Below, piece after piece: positions 17,182 to 25,875 of a stretch of DNA of 64,000 nucleotides. The DNA is taken from assembly GCF_000720455.1 (NCBI RefSeq), contig NZ_JOAK01000016.1:62001-126000 (forward strand), read 5' to 3'. Numbering within the stretch: the first letter of the stretch is position 1; every line of letters begins with the position of its first letter. The notes under the pieces were generated by a model. The model was not told the DNA's origin, did no database searches, and saw nothing but the letters and a program-made list of their open reading frames with translations. This DNA is from Streptomyces virginiae (GTDB taxonomy: Bacteria; Actinomycetota; Actinomycetes; Streptomycetales; Streptomycetaceae). The translations under genes were made by a program, and so were the position numbers.

Positions 17182-17596
17182 CCGGTCGGCAACGGCAGGG
17201 GAACGTCGGTGCGGTGGGCACACCCGTCGCCGGGTGGTCGCCGGTGTCCAGGCGACGGATCTTGGGCGGTGCGGGGACGAGCCGGAGCCCCCAGCCTGCG
17301 GGACGTCGACTGCAGGACCGGCCACGTGCTGTGAGATCCGGCCAATCTGGATCTCGGAGGCTTCGATGGGCGTGTTGCCGGTAACCGGCCTGTCCCAGGG
17401 GCGTTGGGATGTCGTACCCACCTGGCGTCGGGGACGGCCCGGGATGCGCGGGCATCTTTCGTACCTCGACGGTCCCGCGTCCTCGCGGCACCGCGCCCGG
17501 CGGCATGACATCTGTTTTCGCCCCCGCGCATCGGCCTGCTCAGGCCACCTGCCTATTACTTGAGCGCTGCTCACGCAGACCCCCAGGAGATGTTCC
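17182..17596. other. Intergenic region, no gene recognised
   Basis: Some 415 nt follow the regulator. Open frames on both strands overlap here but have no domain signal. An AGGAG at about 17584 belongs to the next gene, and its promoter should lie in the distal part of this region. Confidence 0.4.
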
Positions 17597-18178
17597 ATGT
17601 CCACGCAGCCGCAGTCCGGTCACGGCAATCCGCACCAGCCGGCCGGGTACCAGCCTCCGCCGAAGCAGGGGATGAGCACGGGCCTCAAGGTGGCGCTGGG
17701 ATGCGGTATCCCCACTGTCCTCGGTCTGATTCTGATCGGCGGCTGCGGGCTGTTGTTCACCAAGGCCGCCAGCGACGCCGGCAAGGAGCTCGACAAGAAC
17801 CACGACTCCGCAGCCGTCGCTCCTGACGGCGCTGCCCGGGGCGGCGGCAGCTCGAAGGTCGACGAGCCGGACATCACCAAGGACGTGAAGGTCACGTCCT
17901 GCAAGGTGAAGGCCGGCGAGTACGGAATCAAGGAGCTCGACCTCAAGATCGAGTACATCAACAGCGGTGACCGTCGGTTCAACTACCTGGCCGAGGGCGA
18001 GATCACCGTCAACGGCGAGAAGAAGAGCGACATCTTCTCCACCGGTCAGAACCTGGCACCCGGCCAGAAGTACACGGACGACAACGCCGGGGCCCTGGCA
18101 TTCGACGTGGCGAAGTCCGCAAAGTCCGGGGACAAGATCGAGTGCAAGCTGATCAAGGTCTCCCGCAACTCCTACTGA
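17597..18178 (+). CDS. Membrane-anchored DUF4352-like protein
   Basis: A 193-aa protein: a cytoplasmic Gln/Pro/Gly-rich N-terminus (STQPQSGHGNPHQPAGYQPP), one membrane helix at about residues 30-56 (KVALGCGIPTVLGLILIGG), then an extracellular Ig-like beta domain. The domain carries VKVTSCKVKAGEYGIKELDL, YLAEGEITVNGEK and a late IECKLIKV. C96 and the late Cys could form a disulfide. The arrangement fits actinobacterial DUF4352/telomeric-repeat-like surface proteins. AGGAG precedes the ATG by about 9 nt. No enzyme motif is visible; function unknown. Confidence 0.75.
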   Translation: MSTQPQSGHGNPHQPAGYQPPPKQGMSTGLKVALGCGIPTVLGLILIGGCGLLFTKAASDAGKELDKNHDSAAVAPDGAARGGGSSKVDEPDITKDVKVTSCKVKAGEYGIKELDLKIEYINSGDRRFNYLAEGEITVNGEKKSDIFSTGQNLAPGQKYTDDNAGALAFDVAKSAKSGDKIECKLIKVSRNSY

Positions 18179-18180
18179 GC

Positions 18181-18420
18181 GCCCAGCTCCATCTCGACGG
18201 CCGCCTCGTAGGACAGGGCGGCGACATGCCGGTCACCACCCCGATCGCCATCAACCCGGGCGGCATGGCCTGCGGCGCCAACCCCGGCTCTGCCGTCACC
18301 CCCGACTACCGGGGGCAGTTTCCCTTCACCGGCACCCTCCACAGCGTCACCGTCGATCTGTCCGGCGACCTCATCGTCGACGCGGAGAGCGAGATGCGCA
18401 TGCACATGGCCCGCCAGTAG
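18181..18420 (+). pseudogene. Arylsulfatase C-terminal remnant
   Basis: A frame that has lost its 5' end reads AQLHLDGRLVGQGGDMPVTT, continues through AINPGGMACGANPGSAVTPD and ends FTGTLHSVTVDLSGDL...EMRMHMARQ. This closely resembles the last 75 or so residues of large bacterial arylsulfatases. No sulfatase active-site motif (C/S-X-P-X-R) exists nearby and the reading begins directly after the preceding gene's stop. It appears to be a decayed fragment left by deletion. Confidence 0.6.
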
Positions 18421-18448
18421 CCGCCTCACCGGGCCGACCGCACCGGCG

Positions 18449-19684
18449 TCAACTGAAACCCTTACCGGCATCTGCGACCTCGACGGTGGCGGGCGCGGTG
18501 TTCAGTTGCCCTGCCGAAGTGACTCGATGCTTCGAGGTGGGTTCGCTGGGCCGTCCCTGCGGAGGTACCGACGTGGATCCCGCCGCGCGGCCGGGTTCCG
18601 GCCGCCACACCCCGGTGCGCCGTGTCGCGCGTCGCCACGGGCGAGGCAGGAAGGAGTAGAAGCGGTCGGGAAGGAACACGGCGTCCGCGACGATCATCGC
18701 GCCGGAGAAGAGGGGCAGTCCCAGGAGCACGGCGATGCCGATGTGCATGCCCAGCAGCACGGTCAGAACGGGGTACTTGAGCTTGCCGAAGAGTACGAAC
18801 GGGAAGGCGACCTGCAAGAGCACCGTCACGTAGCTGGCGATCGCGATCACCATCGGGTAGTCGTCCACGAGGTGGGAGAGCGCGGGCCAGGGCTGGAACA
18901 GTTCGAGGTTCAGCGCGTAGTGGAGAGCGGTGCCGCCGCCCCAGGTCGGGCCCTGGATCTTGTACAGGCCGGCCGATCCGTAGAGGAAGCAGACCTGCGC
19001 CGCGATGACGAGGATGCCGCAGTTGTGCACCACTGTGGTCAAGGTGTCACGGGCGTCGCGCAGTTGTTGTGCGAAGAGGCTCCGCACCGGCTCCGGCGCG
19101 TCGCCCGCACGGCCTGCCTTGAGCCGGTTCCTGCGTGCGTCCAGGGACCAGCGCCGGCCGCACGCGGTGAGGACGAGGTAGAGGGCCATCAGCAGGATCA
19201 GGTTGTCGCCCCCGTCCGTCATGAAGATCGATCTGGCATGGAAGGAGGCCACCACGACGGCGAAGAGGACGGACATGACCCGGGTCCGCCAGCCCAGCAT
19301 GAACAGTGCGGACGTGAAGAGCGCCGTCACGTAGCAGAGTTCGAAGTAGGCGCGGCTGTCGGACAGGAGCAGGATGCTGTTCCAGCCCGTCTGGTCGAAG
19401 AGTTGCTGTGCCAGCGCGGGTGTCCAGGGGGAGCCGGGGCCCCAGATCTCGTCACGGTGCGGGAATTCGCGCAGGAGGAAGACCAGGTAGAGCAGCCCGT
19501 AGCCGATGCGCAGAACCGACGCGGCGTACAGGGAGACCGGCCGGTCGGTGAGAAGCGCCCACAGAGCGCCGGTCCGGTCGAGGAGCCATCGGTGGGCCCT
19601 GCCGGCGACCGAAGCCTCCTGGGTCGCGGGCAGGTGTTGTGCGGCTGCCGTGGAGGGGGGTCGGGGGATCTGTTCACTTCCCAT
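18449..19684 (-). CDS. HTTM-domain membrane protein
   Basis: A 411-aa polytopic membrane protein of the HTTM (horizontally transferred transmembrane) family related to vitamin K-dependent gamma-carboxylase. Typical segments are SLYAASVLRIGYGLLYLVFL, the loop HRDEIWGPGSPWTP, YFELCYVTALFTSALFMLGW and the DGGDNLILLMALYLVL motif. The helices end at about residue 345 and a polar, Arg/Pro-rich tail follows. The ATG at 19684 lies inside the end of the upstream DUF5819 gene (11-nt overlap) and follows GGAAGGTG. The pair DUF5819-HTTM recurs in Streptomyces; its biochemical role is not known. Confidence 0.85.
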   Translation of the reverse strand: MGSEQIPRPPSTAAAQHLPATQEASVAGRAHRWLLDRTGALWALLTDRPVSLYAASVLRIGYGLLYLVFLLREFPHRDEIWGPGSPWTPALAQQLFDQTGWNSILLLSDSRAYFELCYVTALFTSALFMLGWRTRVMSVLFAVVVASFHARSIFMTDGGDNLILLMALYLVLTACGRRWSLDARRNRLKAGRAGDAPEPVRSLFAQQLRDARDTLTTVVHNCGILVIAAQVCFLYGSAGLYKIQGPTWGGGTALHYALNLELFQPWPALSHLVDDYPMVIAIASYVTVLLQVAFPFVLFGKLKYPVLTVLLGMHIGIAVLLGLPLFSGAMIVADAVFLPDRFYSFLPRPWRRATRRTGVWRPEPGRAAGSTSVPPQGRPSEPTSKHRVTSAGQLNTAPATVEVADAGKGFS

Positions 19685-20414
19685 GGGAGGTCACCTTCCA
19701 CCAGGGCAGGAGCCGGTCCTCGGTGGGTGGCGGCGGGTGGTCACCGGCCGTCGTCCCCGGCGCAGCGACGGGCAGTGTGACGACCCGGAGCTGAATGAAG
19801 TCGAATGCGCGGTCGTCGTTGTGGGCGGCGACGCGGTCCGCAGCGATGTTGCGCAGGTACGTCTGCAGCATCACGGCCCGTTCGGAGCGAGCCGTGTCGC
19901 TTCCTCCATGTGTCTCGACATAAGAGGTCCAGGCGCGGCGCAGAAGGTTCTGGGACGTATGGCTCGGAAATGCGTTGTGGTCGACCGCGGAATGGTCCAC
20001 GGCAGCCAGGTCGAACCAGGGCGTCACCTGCACCGATCCTTTGGAGTCGGTGTGTGCGGTTCGCGCCAGGATTTTTCGGTTGAAGGAGTCGGGGTCCGGG
20101 GCGAAGAGTCGCCAGTTCTGTTCGAAGAGGGGGTACACCCATCCGTTGACCTGCGAGCTGTAACGCTTCGATACAGGGTTGGAGGGGGCAACGTGAAGGA
20201 ATACCAGGACGACGTGGACCAGAGTCGTCACCAGGCAGAGGGCTACGGCGGTGCGCAGCCCTGCTTCCACTGCGCGAATTCTCATGGGCCGCTTGCCCGG
20301 CATGGCCGCTTCGTCACGACGCTCTTGGAGGACCGGACCGGAATCGGACTGATGAAGTTCCTTCACGCCCACAGATTCAACTCCGCTCGACACCACCCAC
20401 CCGGTCCTTCTCAT
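19674..20414 (-). CDS. DUF5819 family membrane protein
   Basis: A protein of up to 246 aa with one membrane helix (LRTAVALCLVTTLVHVVLVF) and an exported domain containing NPVSKRYSSQVNGWVYPLFE, then QNWRLFAPDP, a signature of DUF5819. The overlap with the downstream HTTM gene implies co-translation, and the two proteins probably act together at the membrane. The start is uncertain: ATG 20414 gives a long leader, while ATG 20303 (MPGKRPMRIR) begins just before the helix. Function unknown. Confidence 0.8.
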   Translation of the reverse strand: MRRTGWVVSSGVESVGVKELHQSDSGPVLQERRDEAAMPGKRPMRIRAVEAGLRTAVALCLVTTLVHVVLVFLHVAPSNPVSKRYSSQVNGWVYPLFEQNWRLFAPDPDSFNRKILARTAHTDSKGSVQVTPWFDLAAVDHSAVDHNAFPSHTSQNLLRRAWTSYVETHGGSDTARSERAVMLQTYLRNIAADRVAAHNDDRAFDFIQLRVVTLPVAAPGTTAGDHPPPPTEDRLLPWWKVTSHGK

Positions 20415-20523
20415 GTCTGCTGTTCGCCTGAGGTCTCTGGGACTTACCGACGGCGCGCGGCGGATCCATGAGGATCCCGCCGCGCACCGTCATCCGATGA
20501 GCGGGCTTCGTGCAGCCTGCTGT

Positions 20524-21786
20524 CTAGCCCTCGTGGCCTTCGTGACCCTCGTGGCCCGCGGGCTTGTTGCCGTAGCCGTAGTGGTCGCCGGGCTTCCCGT
20601 CGTGGCCGTGGCCGTGATCCGGCTTGCCGGGTCCCTCGTCGTGCCCGTTGCCCGGCCCGCCGTGCTCCGGACCGTGGTGTTCCACGCCATGGTGGTCCGG
20701 GCCGCCCGGTCCGCCGTGGCCCGGGCCGCCGGGCTGACCGCCGTGCCCGCCGGTGACGTTGCCCCCGGTGATGGTTCCGCCGGTCGTGTTGCCGCCGGTC
20801 GTGTTGCCACCGGTGCTGTTTCCGGCCGTGTTGCCCGCGGTGTTGCCGGAGGTGTTGCCGGCGATGTTCCCCGAGGTGCCGCCCGACACGAGGTCGACGA
20901 TCGGTCCGCCCAGGAGGCCACCACCGATCAGCCCCACGGTCGTACCGGTCGTCGATCCGGCGGTAGGCGTTCCGGTGGTACCGGTCGTCGTGCCGGTGGT
21001 CGTACCGGTCGTCGTGCCGTTGGTCGTACCGGTCGTCGTTCCACCGGTGGCGCACCCGCCGAGGAAGATCCTGTTGGTGTCGAGCGTCACGGCACCGTTA
21101 CGGGCCAACGCCCGGCCTTCGATGTTCGTCCCCGTGGTAACGCTGATAGAGGTCAGAGCCATGATGGTGCCCACGAAAGTGGAGGTAGTGCCGAGGGTGG
21201 CCGAACTCCCGATCTGCCAGTAGACGTTGCACGCCGAAGCGCCGTTCGTGAGGAGCACACGGCTATTGGAGGCAGTCGTCAGGGCTTCTGGGATCTGGAA
21301 CACCCAGACGGCGTTGGGGTTTCCGCCCGCGTCCAGGATCAGGTCGCCGGTGAGTCCGACACCGCCGACAGCCGTGTGAACGCCCGGAAGCAGCGTCTGG
21401 CCGGCGCCGATTCCCGCTGCGAGCGCGAAGTCCGTGGCCTGGCCCGCTGCGTTGTTGTAGGCCTGGACCAGGTCGGACTTGGCCTGAAGCGCCACGGCGT
21501 CCGCAGCGTGCACGGCGCCAAGCACCAGGCCGGGCGGGAATCCGGAGATGGCAGGGTTCGGGTGCGTCCCGAGGTCGTGGCTGATCACGGAGGGGCCGGT
21601 GTTGGTGACGCCCTGACCTGCCAGAACGGAAAAGCTGGCGGCCGTGGCCAGGGGCACGGGTGTCGCGATGGCCAGAGCCTGCGTGGGCAGTGCGGCGACC
21701 ATCACAGCGGCAACCGTTCCGGCGACGGCCGAGGCCAGCCAGCCGGACATGGTGCGGCGCTGAGCCGCTTGGAATTTCAGCTTCAT
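20524..21786 (-). CDS. DUF3494 ice-binding-like secreted protein with T/G/N- and His/Gly-rich tail
   Basis: About 420 aa. A signal peptide (KFQAAQRR...AVMVAALPTQALA) precedes a DUF3494 domain with FSVLAGQGVTNTGPSVISHD, LPGVHTAVGGVGLTGDLIL and VYWQIGSSATLGTTSTFVGT, the beta-solenoid pattern of ice-binding proteins and related adhesins. From about residue 250 the chain becomes low-complexity: TTTGTT repeats, then GNT/GGNTT repeats, then a His/Gly/Asp/Pro-rich tail ending in three GHE repeats. There is no LPXTG anchor. The ATG at 21786 is favoured over 21819 because GGAAG lies about 12 nt upstream. Ice or surface binding is family knowledge; the His tail may bind metal. Confidence 0.85.
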   Translation of the reverse strand: MKLKFQAAQRRTMSGWLASAVAGTVAAVMVAALPTQALAIATPVPLATAASFSVLAGQGVTNTGPSVISHDLGTHPNPAISGFPPGLVLGAVHAADAVALQAKSDLVQAYNNAAGQATDFALAAGIGAGQTLLPGVHTAVGGVGLTGDLILDAGGNPNAVWVFQIPEALTTASNSRVLLTNGASACNVYWQIGSSATLGTTSTFVGTIMALTSISVTTGTNIEGRALARNGAVTLDTNRIFLGGCATGGTTTGTTNGTTTGTTTGTTTGTTGTPTAGSTTGTTVGLIGGGLLGGPIVDLVSGGTSGNIAGNTSGNTAGNTAGNSTGGNTTGGNTTGGTITGGNVTGGHGGQPGGPGHGGPGGPDHHGVEHHGPEHGGPGNGHDEGPGKPDHGHGHDGKPGDHYGYGNKPAGHEGHEGHEG

Positions 21787-22479
21787 CGAGGGGGCCACTT
21801 CCTGTGGGGGCCGTGGCATACCGGGCTCCTACCGATCGCCCGGGAAGCCTTTGTCGTGTCGCCGCATATTACGCAGGCATATTCACGTGTCAAAAATAGG
21901 CAAGGGGAAGGAGGGGGAATGACAAGCATATTCAGCGCCGCGAGGCGCGATGAAAATGCCAAAACCTACCGCACGTATTATGTGATGTTGTTTCCGTCGA
22001 GTGGGGCCGAATTAACTCACACGAGGCGGAACCGTTCATATGTGCATGCGTCAAACCCGGCCGCGCGTGAGGAGTGCCGCCAGGAGGGTGATTTCGTGAG
22101 GTTGATGGAGGGCGGGCGCGCCGATCGAGTCTTCCGTGAATCCCTGTGGCTCTGGCGGGAGCCGTTGCGCTCCCTTTCTTGCGCGGGTTCTTGCGCGAAC
22201 TCGAACACCGGCCTGGTCGAATTGGTGAGCGTGTCTGCCCTGTCGAATCGAGCGTGACTTCACCCGCCGGTGACTTCGTCCGCTTCTCGTTTCCGGCAGA
22301 TAGGTGGAGTGTCGGGGCATTCGGGTGGGCTCGGGCTGTGCACGCGGCTGCGCTCGCGGCGCGTGACGCTCGGCAGCGGGGCCCGTAGATCATCATTTCC
22401 CGCCGCATGCGTTCATTCGGGCCCGGCCGCGGCGGTTCCTGTGGCTGGTGGACAGTCCCGAGCCGGAGGCAGACCGCCC
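21787..22479. other. Gene-poor, locally AT-richer region
   Basis: Nearly 700 nt between the ice-binding protein gene and the broken XRE gene. Part of it (about 21880-22060) is clearly lower in GC than the surroundings, with runs such as TCAAAAATAGG and AAAATGCCAAAAC, which fits a promoter region or foreign DNA. No gene is supported on either strand. Confidence 0.4.
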
Positions 22480-22798
22480 GTGGCGGTGAACGGAAACCCG
22501 ACCGTCAGGCGACGCCGGCTGGGCGCGGAGCTGCGCTGGCTCCGTCTGGCCAGTGGCCCGACCGGTACGCAGGTGGCCGAACACCTGTTGATCTCCCAGC
22601 CCAAGGTCAGCCATGTGGAGACCGGCCGTCGCGGGATCAGCCTGCGCGATGTGCGGGACCTGTGCGGCCTCTACGGAGTCACGGACCAGCAGGCCATCGA
22701 CTCGTCGATGGAGATGGCCAGGGAATCGAACCGGCAAGGGCTGGTGGGTCGCCGCCCAGGAGCTGTCGCCCGCCGCATCGCCGCCCGGCACACTCTGA
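22480..22798 (+). pseudogene. XRE-family (DUF5753-type) regulator, frameshifted and C-terminally deleted
   Basis: From a GTG at 22480 with GGAGG upstream, the frame encodes an XRE helix-turn-helix: RRRRLGAELRWLRLASGPTG, VAEHLLISQPKVSHVETGRR, then VRDLCGLYGVTDQQ. Around 22738 the expected ...RQGWW... reading is lost. An extra base (CAAGGGC instead of CAGGGC) shifts the frame, and in the corrected frame (GWWVAAQELSP) a stop comes at 22798. The usual DUF5753 domain of about 200 residues is missing. These regulators normally pair with a small DUF397 gene, which is also absent. Confidence 0.65.
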
Positions 22799-22806
22799 GG
22801 ACGCGG

Positions 22807-22840
22807 CGAGCCCGCATCCCCGGCCGGGGATGCGGGCTCG
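22807..22840. terminator. Perfect 17-bp-arm palindromic hairpin, bidirectional terminator
   Basis: CGAGCCCGCATCCCCGG is followed immediately by its exact reverse complement. It lies between the broken XRE gene (plus) and the DUF4236 gene (minus), whose 3' ends face each other, so it can terminate both. Confidence 0.7.
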
Positions 22841-22962
22841 CTCGGACCAGGCCGCCGGGATCAGGCGGGCGGCCGGATGCCGACCACGGACCGTGTACAT
22901 CAAGCGGTGGGCCCCCGGCCCGTGCGACCGGGGCTCGTGGATGCGCCGCGGACCCTCGCGGG

Positions 22963-23151
22963 TCAGCCCCGGCTCTTGCGCCAGCCGAAGGGGCCGGGGA
23001 GATCCACCGAAGTGGTCCGGCGTCCGGTGCTGCTGTGGGTACGGCGGGGGCCGTACTTGCCGCCGCCGGTGGTGATCGACCACGACTTGCGATTGATGTT
23101 GAGTCGGACACCGGGCAGGATCCTGAAGCTCTTGCGGAATGTCAGCGGCAT
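22963..23151 (-). CDS. DUF4236 domain-containing small protein
   Basis: A 62-aa protein, MPLTFRKSFRILPGVRLNIN and then KSWSITTGGGKYGP, ending in LPGPFGWRKSRG. The FRKSxRxxPGxRxNxSxxxxSxSxG pattern is the DUF4236 signature. GGAAAG precedes the ATG. DUF4236 occurs as a stand-alone small protein or as an N-terminal module in many bacteria; its function is unknown. The high Arg/Lys content suggests nucleic-acid or protein binding, which is inference. Confidence 0.8.
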   Translation of the reverse strand: MPLTFRKSFRILPGVRLNINRKSWSITTGGGKYGPRRTHSSTGRRTTSVDLPGPFGWRKSRG

Positions 23152-23273
23152 GACGTCTCACTTTCCAGGCGCGCGTGGATACGGACGGCCCGACTGTGCC
23201 TGCACTCAGGCCCGTTGGCATACGTGTGTCCCGCGGCGCCCGTTCCATGCGCCTGTGGCCCGAGGTCTGTCCC

Positions 23274-24593
23274 CTACGCGTCCGGGTAGAGCTGCGCAGT
23301 CGACGGTCGTGAGGCATCGGCGAGGTCGGCGCCCGTGGCCGCGTCACGCTCGGAGGCGCCGACGCCGCGCCAGTCCAGGCACATGACGGTTGCGTCGTCG
23401 TCCAGACGGCCGTTGCCGGCGTCCACGATCGCTCCGATGAGGGTGCGGGCGGCCTCGCGGGGATGCAGGGCGCGGGTGCGGAGGATCAGGTCCGACAGGT
23501 CGAGACTCTCGGCGTTGCGCTCCAGCATGCCGTCCGTCAACATCACCAGCCGGTCATCCGGCCGCAGATCCAGCTTCTGCACCCGGTAGGTGCCGGCCGG
23601 GGATCCCTGGACATTAAGGCCGAACGGCCGATCGACTTCGGGAACGATCTCTTCTACCTGCCCGTCGCGCATCCGCAACGGCCAGGGATGCCCGGCGTTG
23701 ACGAACTCGGCCCGGCCGTCGAGCAGACTGATGCGCAGCAGCTGACCGGTGACGTAACCGCCCCGGCCGTGATCGCGCATGGCCCGGTCGGCCTGGCGGG
23801 CCTGTTCCTCGAGGTCGGCGCCCGCCCGCCGCGCCCTCCGCAGGGCCCCCACGACGAGGGTGGCCAGCAGTGCGGCGTCGACGTCGTGCCCCATGGCGTC
23901 GGTGACGGAGAGCTGCACCGTATCCCGGTCGATCACGTAGTCGAAGGTGTCGCCCCCGACGTGGTCGGCGGGTTCCAGGGCGCCTGCGACCGCGAACTGT
24001 GCCGCCTCACATGCCAGCGACGCCGGGAGCAGGCGGTGCTGGATCTCCGCGGCCAGACTCAGCGGCTTGGTGCGCCGGCCCCACTGGTACACATCGGTGT
24101 GGGACCGGTTGGCGATGACGATGTACCCCAGCGCGTGCGCGGTCTCACCGATCTCCCGCATCACTTCGTCGCCCGGAGCGGTGGGCAGGAACAGCTCCAG
24201 GAGCCCGATGGCATCCCCCCGGTTGGTCACCGGGGCGACGACCCGCACCAGCTCACCGCCGCCCCTGTCCTCCACCTGCGGCCGCTGGCTGCGGATCACG
24301 TCGTCGTACAGGGTCCCCCGCAGCCGAATGCGCGCGGCCGGCTCGCCCGTGTCGACGCTGCCCGCCACCCCCAGGCGTACGACCGAACTGCCCGTGAAGT
24401 CGGCGATCAAGAAGGACACCGAGGCTGCCCCGAGGTGCTCCCTGAGCATGCGCGCGACCACATCGAGCGACTCCACGGGCGCCGCGGCCTCCGCAGCCTC
24501 CAACGTTTCCGCCAACGTCATGGTCAGGCCGGGTCGGCTGCCGCCCATGGAGTGACGAGAGGCATGCGCGTCGTCCGGCTCTCTTGCGGTCAC
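23274..24593 (-). CDS. GAF-SpoIIE PP2C-type serine phosphatase
   Basis: A 439-aa phosphatase. Residues about 25-165 form a GAF-like sensor (VVRLGVAGSVDTGEPAARIR). Residues about 180-400 form the SpoIIE PP2C domain, with the linker SLAAEIQHRLLPASL, metal-binding Asps in HVGGDTFDYVID and TDAMGHDVDAALLATLVVGA, then VNAGHPWPLRMRDG, MLTDGMLER and DDDATVMCLDW. Such phosphatases dephosphorylate STAS anti-anti-sigma factors in partner switching. An HATPase kinase gene (24780-25175) and a STAS gene (25546-25875) are close by, so all three could be one module. The ATG at 24593 has no strong ribosome binding site; an internal ATG before GGSRPG is possible. Confidence 0.88.
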   Translation of the reverse strand: MTAREPDDAHASRHSMGGSRPGLTMTLAETLEAAEAAAPVESLDVVARMLREHLGAASVSFLIADFTGSSVVRLGVAGSVDTGEPAARIRLRGTLYDDVIRSQRPQVEDRGGGELVRVVAPVTNRGDAIGLLELFLPTAPGDEVMREIGETAHALGYIVIANRSHTDVYQWGRRTKPLSLAAEIQHRLLPASLACEAAQFAVAGALEPADHVGGDTFDYVIDRDTVQLSVTDAMGHDVDAALLATLVVGALRRARRAGADLEEQARQADRAMRDHGRGGYVTGQLLRISLLDGRAEFVNAGHPWPLRMRDGQVEEIVPEVDRPFGLNVQGSPAGTYRVQKLDLRPDDRLVMLTDGMLERNAESLDLSDLILRTRALHPREAARTLIGAIVDAGNGRLDDDATVMCLDWRGVGASERDAATGADLADASRPSTAQLYPDA

Positions 24594-24779
24594 AACGACC
24601 CCTTATCGCGTGATGGAGGCCCGGACTCGTCGCGGATCGGGGAGACCCGCGCCAAGGCGGCGTCGGACAGTCACATTGCACCACGGGACCCCGGGCGGCC
24701 GGTGAACCCGCAGCCTGCGCGGCGACACGTTCCGGAGTCGGCTCGGCCGGGACCGGTCACGAGCCGCGCCGACATCCTG

Positions 24780-25175
24780 CTACCAGGGGAGTTTCGCGCA
24801 GATGATCTTTCCGCCGCCGACTGCCGGGCCGATCCGGATGTGGGTTGCGAGGCGCTGGATCATGAACCATCCCCACCCACCGCTCCCGTCCGTGCGAGGG
24901 GTCCTCGGCTCGGGCGGCCGGGGGCTGGGGTCGCAGACGCAGACATCGACGGCGTCATCGAGCAGTTCCAGGTGCAGCGAAGAGGGGCCGTCGGTGTGCC
25001 GGGTCGCATTCGCGACCAGCTCGGCCACCACGAGGAGCACGTCATCCATGCTTCCGTCCCTGGTGGGCGCCCGCAGGCGGGCTGCGCGCGCGAGGAAGGC
25101 ACGGGTGGCCTCGCGAGCTGCTGCTCCAGGCCAGCCGGTACGAGACAGCGACTGATCCAGGACGGCTGTGGTCAC
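24780..25175 (-). CDS. HATPase (RsbW/SpoIIAB-like) anti-sigma serine kinase
   Basis: A 131-aa single-domain GHKL ATPase. The N-box is VAELVANATRHT (Glu, Asn and His in the usual spacing), followed by the G box GGWGWFMIQRLATHI. The GTG at 25175 is fixed by a near-perfect AAAGGAGG about 7 nt upstream. Family knowledge: these proteins bind sigma factors or phosphorylate STAS antagonists. It is transcribed away from the STAS gene at 25546, and the 370-nt gap between them could hold divergent promoters. Confidence 0.85.
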   Translation of the reverse strand: MTTAVLDQSLSRTGWPGAAAREATRAFLARAARLRAPTRDGSMDDVLLVVAELVANATRHTDGPSSLHLELLDDAVDVCVCDPSPRPPEPRTPRTDGSGGWGWFMIQRLATHIRIGPAVGGGKIICAKLPW

Positions 25176-25545
25176 CTGTTCCTCCTTTGCCCGGCGTGCC
25201 TGACTGGCGGATGCCCCGCTACGCGAACGCAAACCGCGACACCGTATGCCGAGTGCGGCCGGACAGTGCGGACGGACAGATGCGACAGCGGATCGCTGTG
25301 GCACGGTTACCGGCGCTTGCCGCCGTCGACGGGTGGGGCGGTCTGGTGTTCCCGGCGTCGGCGTGACACGCTCAGGGGGAACCAGCCTGGTCTGGTGGGA
25401 GACCCCGCACGCCTGAAGGCGACCGGCGGCACGGGTGGTCTCGCTCGGCTGTGAGTGGCCTTCCGACGGCTGCACGCTTGACGGCCTCCTCCGCGCTCGC
25501 GGGAGCCGACCGTAATGGGCTTCGATCCCCGAACGGCGGACAGCC
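25176..25545. other. Divergent intergenic region between kinase and STAS genes
   Basis: 370 nt with no supported gene. It must hold the promoters of the minus-strand kinase gene and the plus-strand STAS gene. I could not identify confident -10/-35 boxes. Confidence 0.4.
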
Positions 25546-25875
25546 ATGCTCCCCAACAGGTTTGACCTCGTCGTCAGTGCACAACCCGACGTGACGGTCG
25601 TGACCGTGACAGGCGAACTCGACATGACCACCTGCCCCTACGTCACCCGAGCCACCGACGACCTGACCCTGCATGGGCAGATCCTCGCCCTCGACCTGTC
25701 GGCCTTGACCTACATGGACTCCAGCGGCCTCAACGTGCTCCTCACCCTGCGCAACCGCGCCCGCGCCGAGGACGGCGTCCTGCACTTGTGCGGCGTCCCG
25801 CGCCAAGCACTGCGCGTCCTCGACCTCACCGGCACCCGCAATCTCTTCACCCTGCGTCCCTGCCTCACACCATGA
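25546..25875 (+). CDS. STAS-domain anti-sigma factor antagonist
   Basis: A 109-aa STAS protein. VTVVTVTGELDMTTCPYVTR forms the first strands, and LDLSALTYMDSSGLNVLLTL contains the phosphorylation loop, with S59 in the DSSG motif as the expected phospho-acceptor. Length matches SpoIIAA/RsbV-type antagonists. It would bind an HATPase anti-sigma factor when unphosphorylated, freeing the sigma factor. The kinase at 24780 and the phosphatase at 23274 are its likely partners by proximity. A desaturase gene follows on the same strand. Confidence 0.9.
   Translation: MLPNRFDLVVSAQPDVTVVTVTGELDMTTCPYVTRATDDLTLHGQILALDLSALTYMDSSGLNVLLTLRNRARAEDGVLHLCGVPRQALRVLDLTGTRNLFTLRPCLTP

Noticed and set aside
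20780..21050. Repeated short units that could suggest a CRISPR or minisatellite array
   Set aside because: The units are codon-level repeats within the ice-binding protein gene (Thr/Gly/Asn tracts); no conserved repeat-spacer pattern.
20413..22257. A 614-codon plus-strand frame with Val/Arg/Gly repeats
   Set aside because: It is the complement of the repetitive ice-binding protein gene; the repeats are reflections of TGTT and GNT codons.
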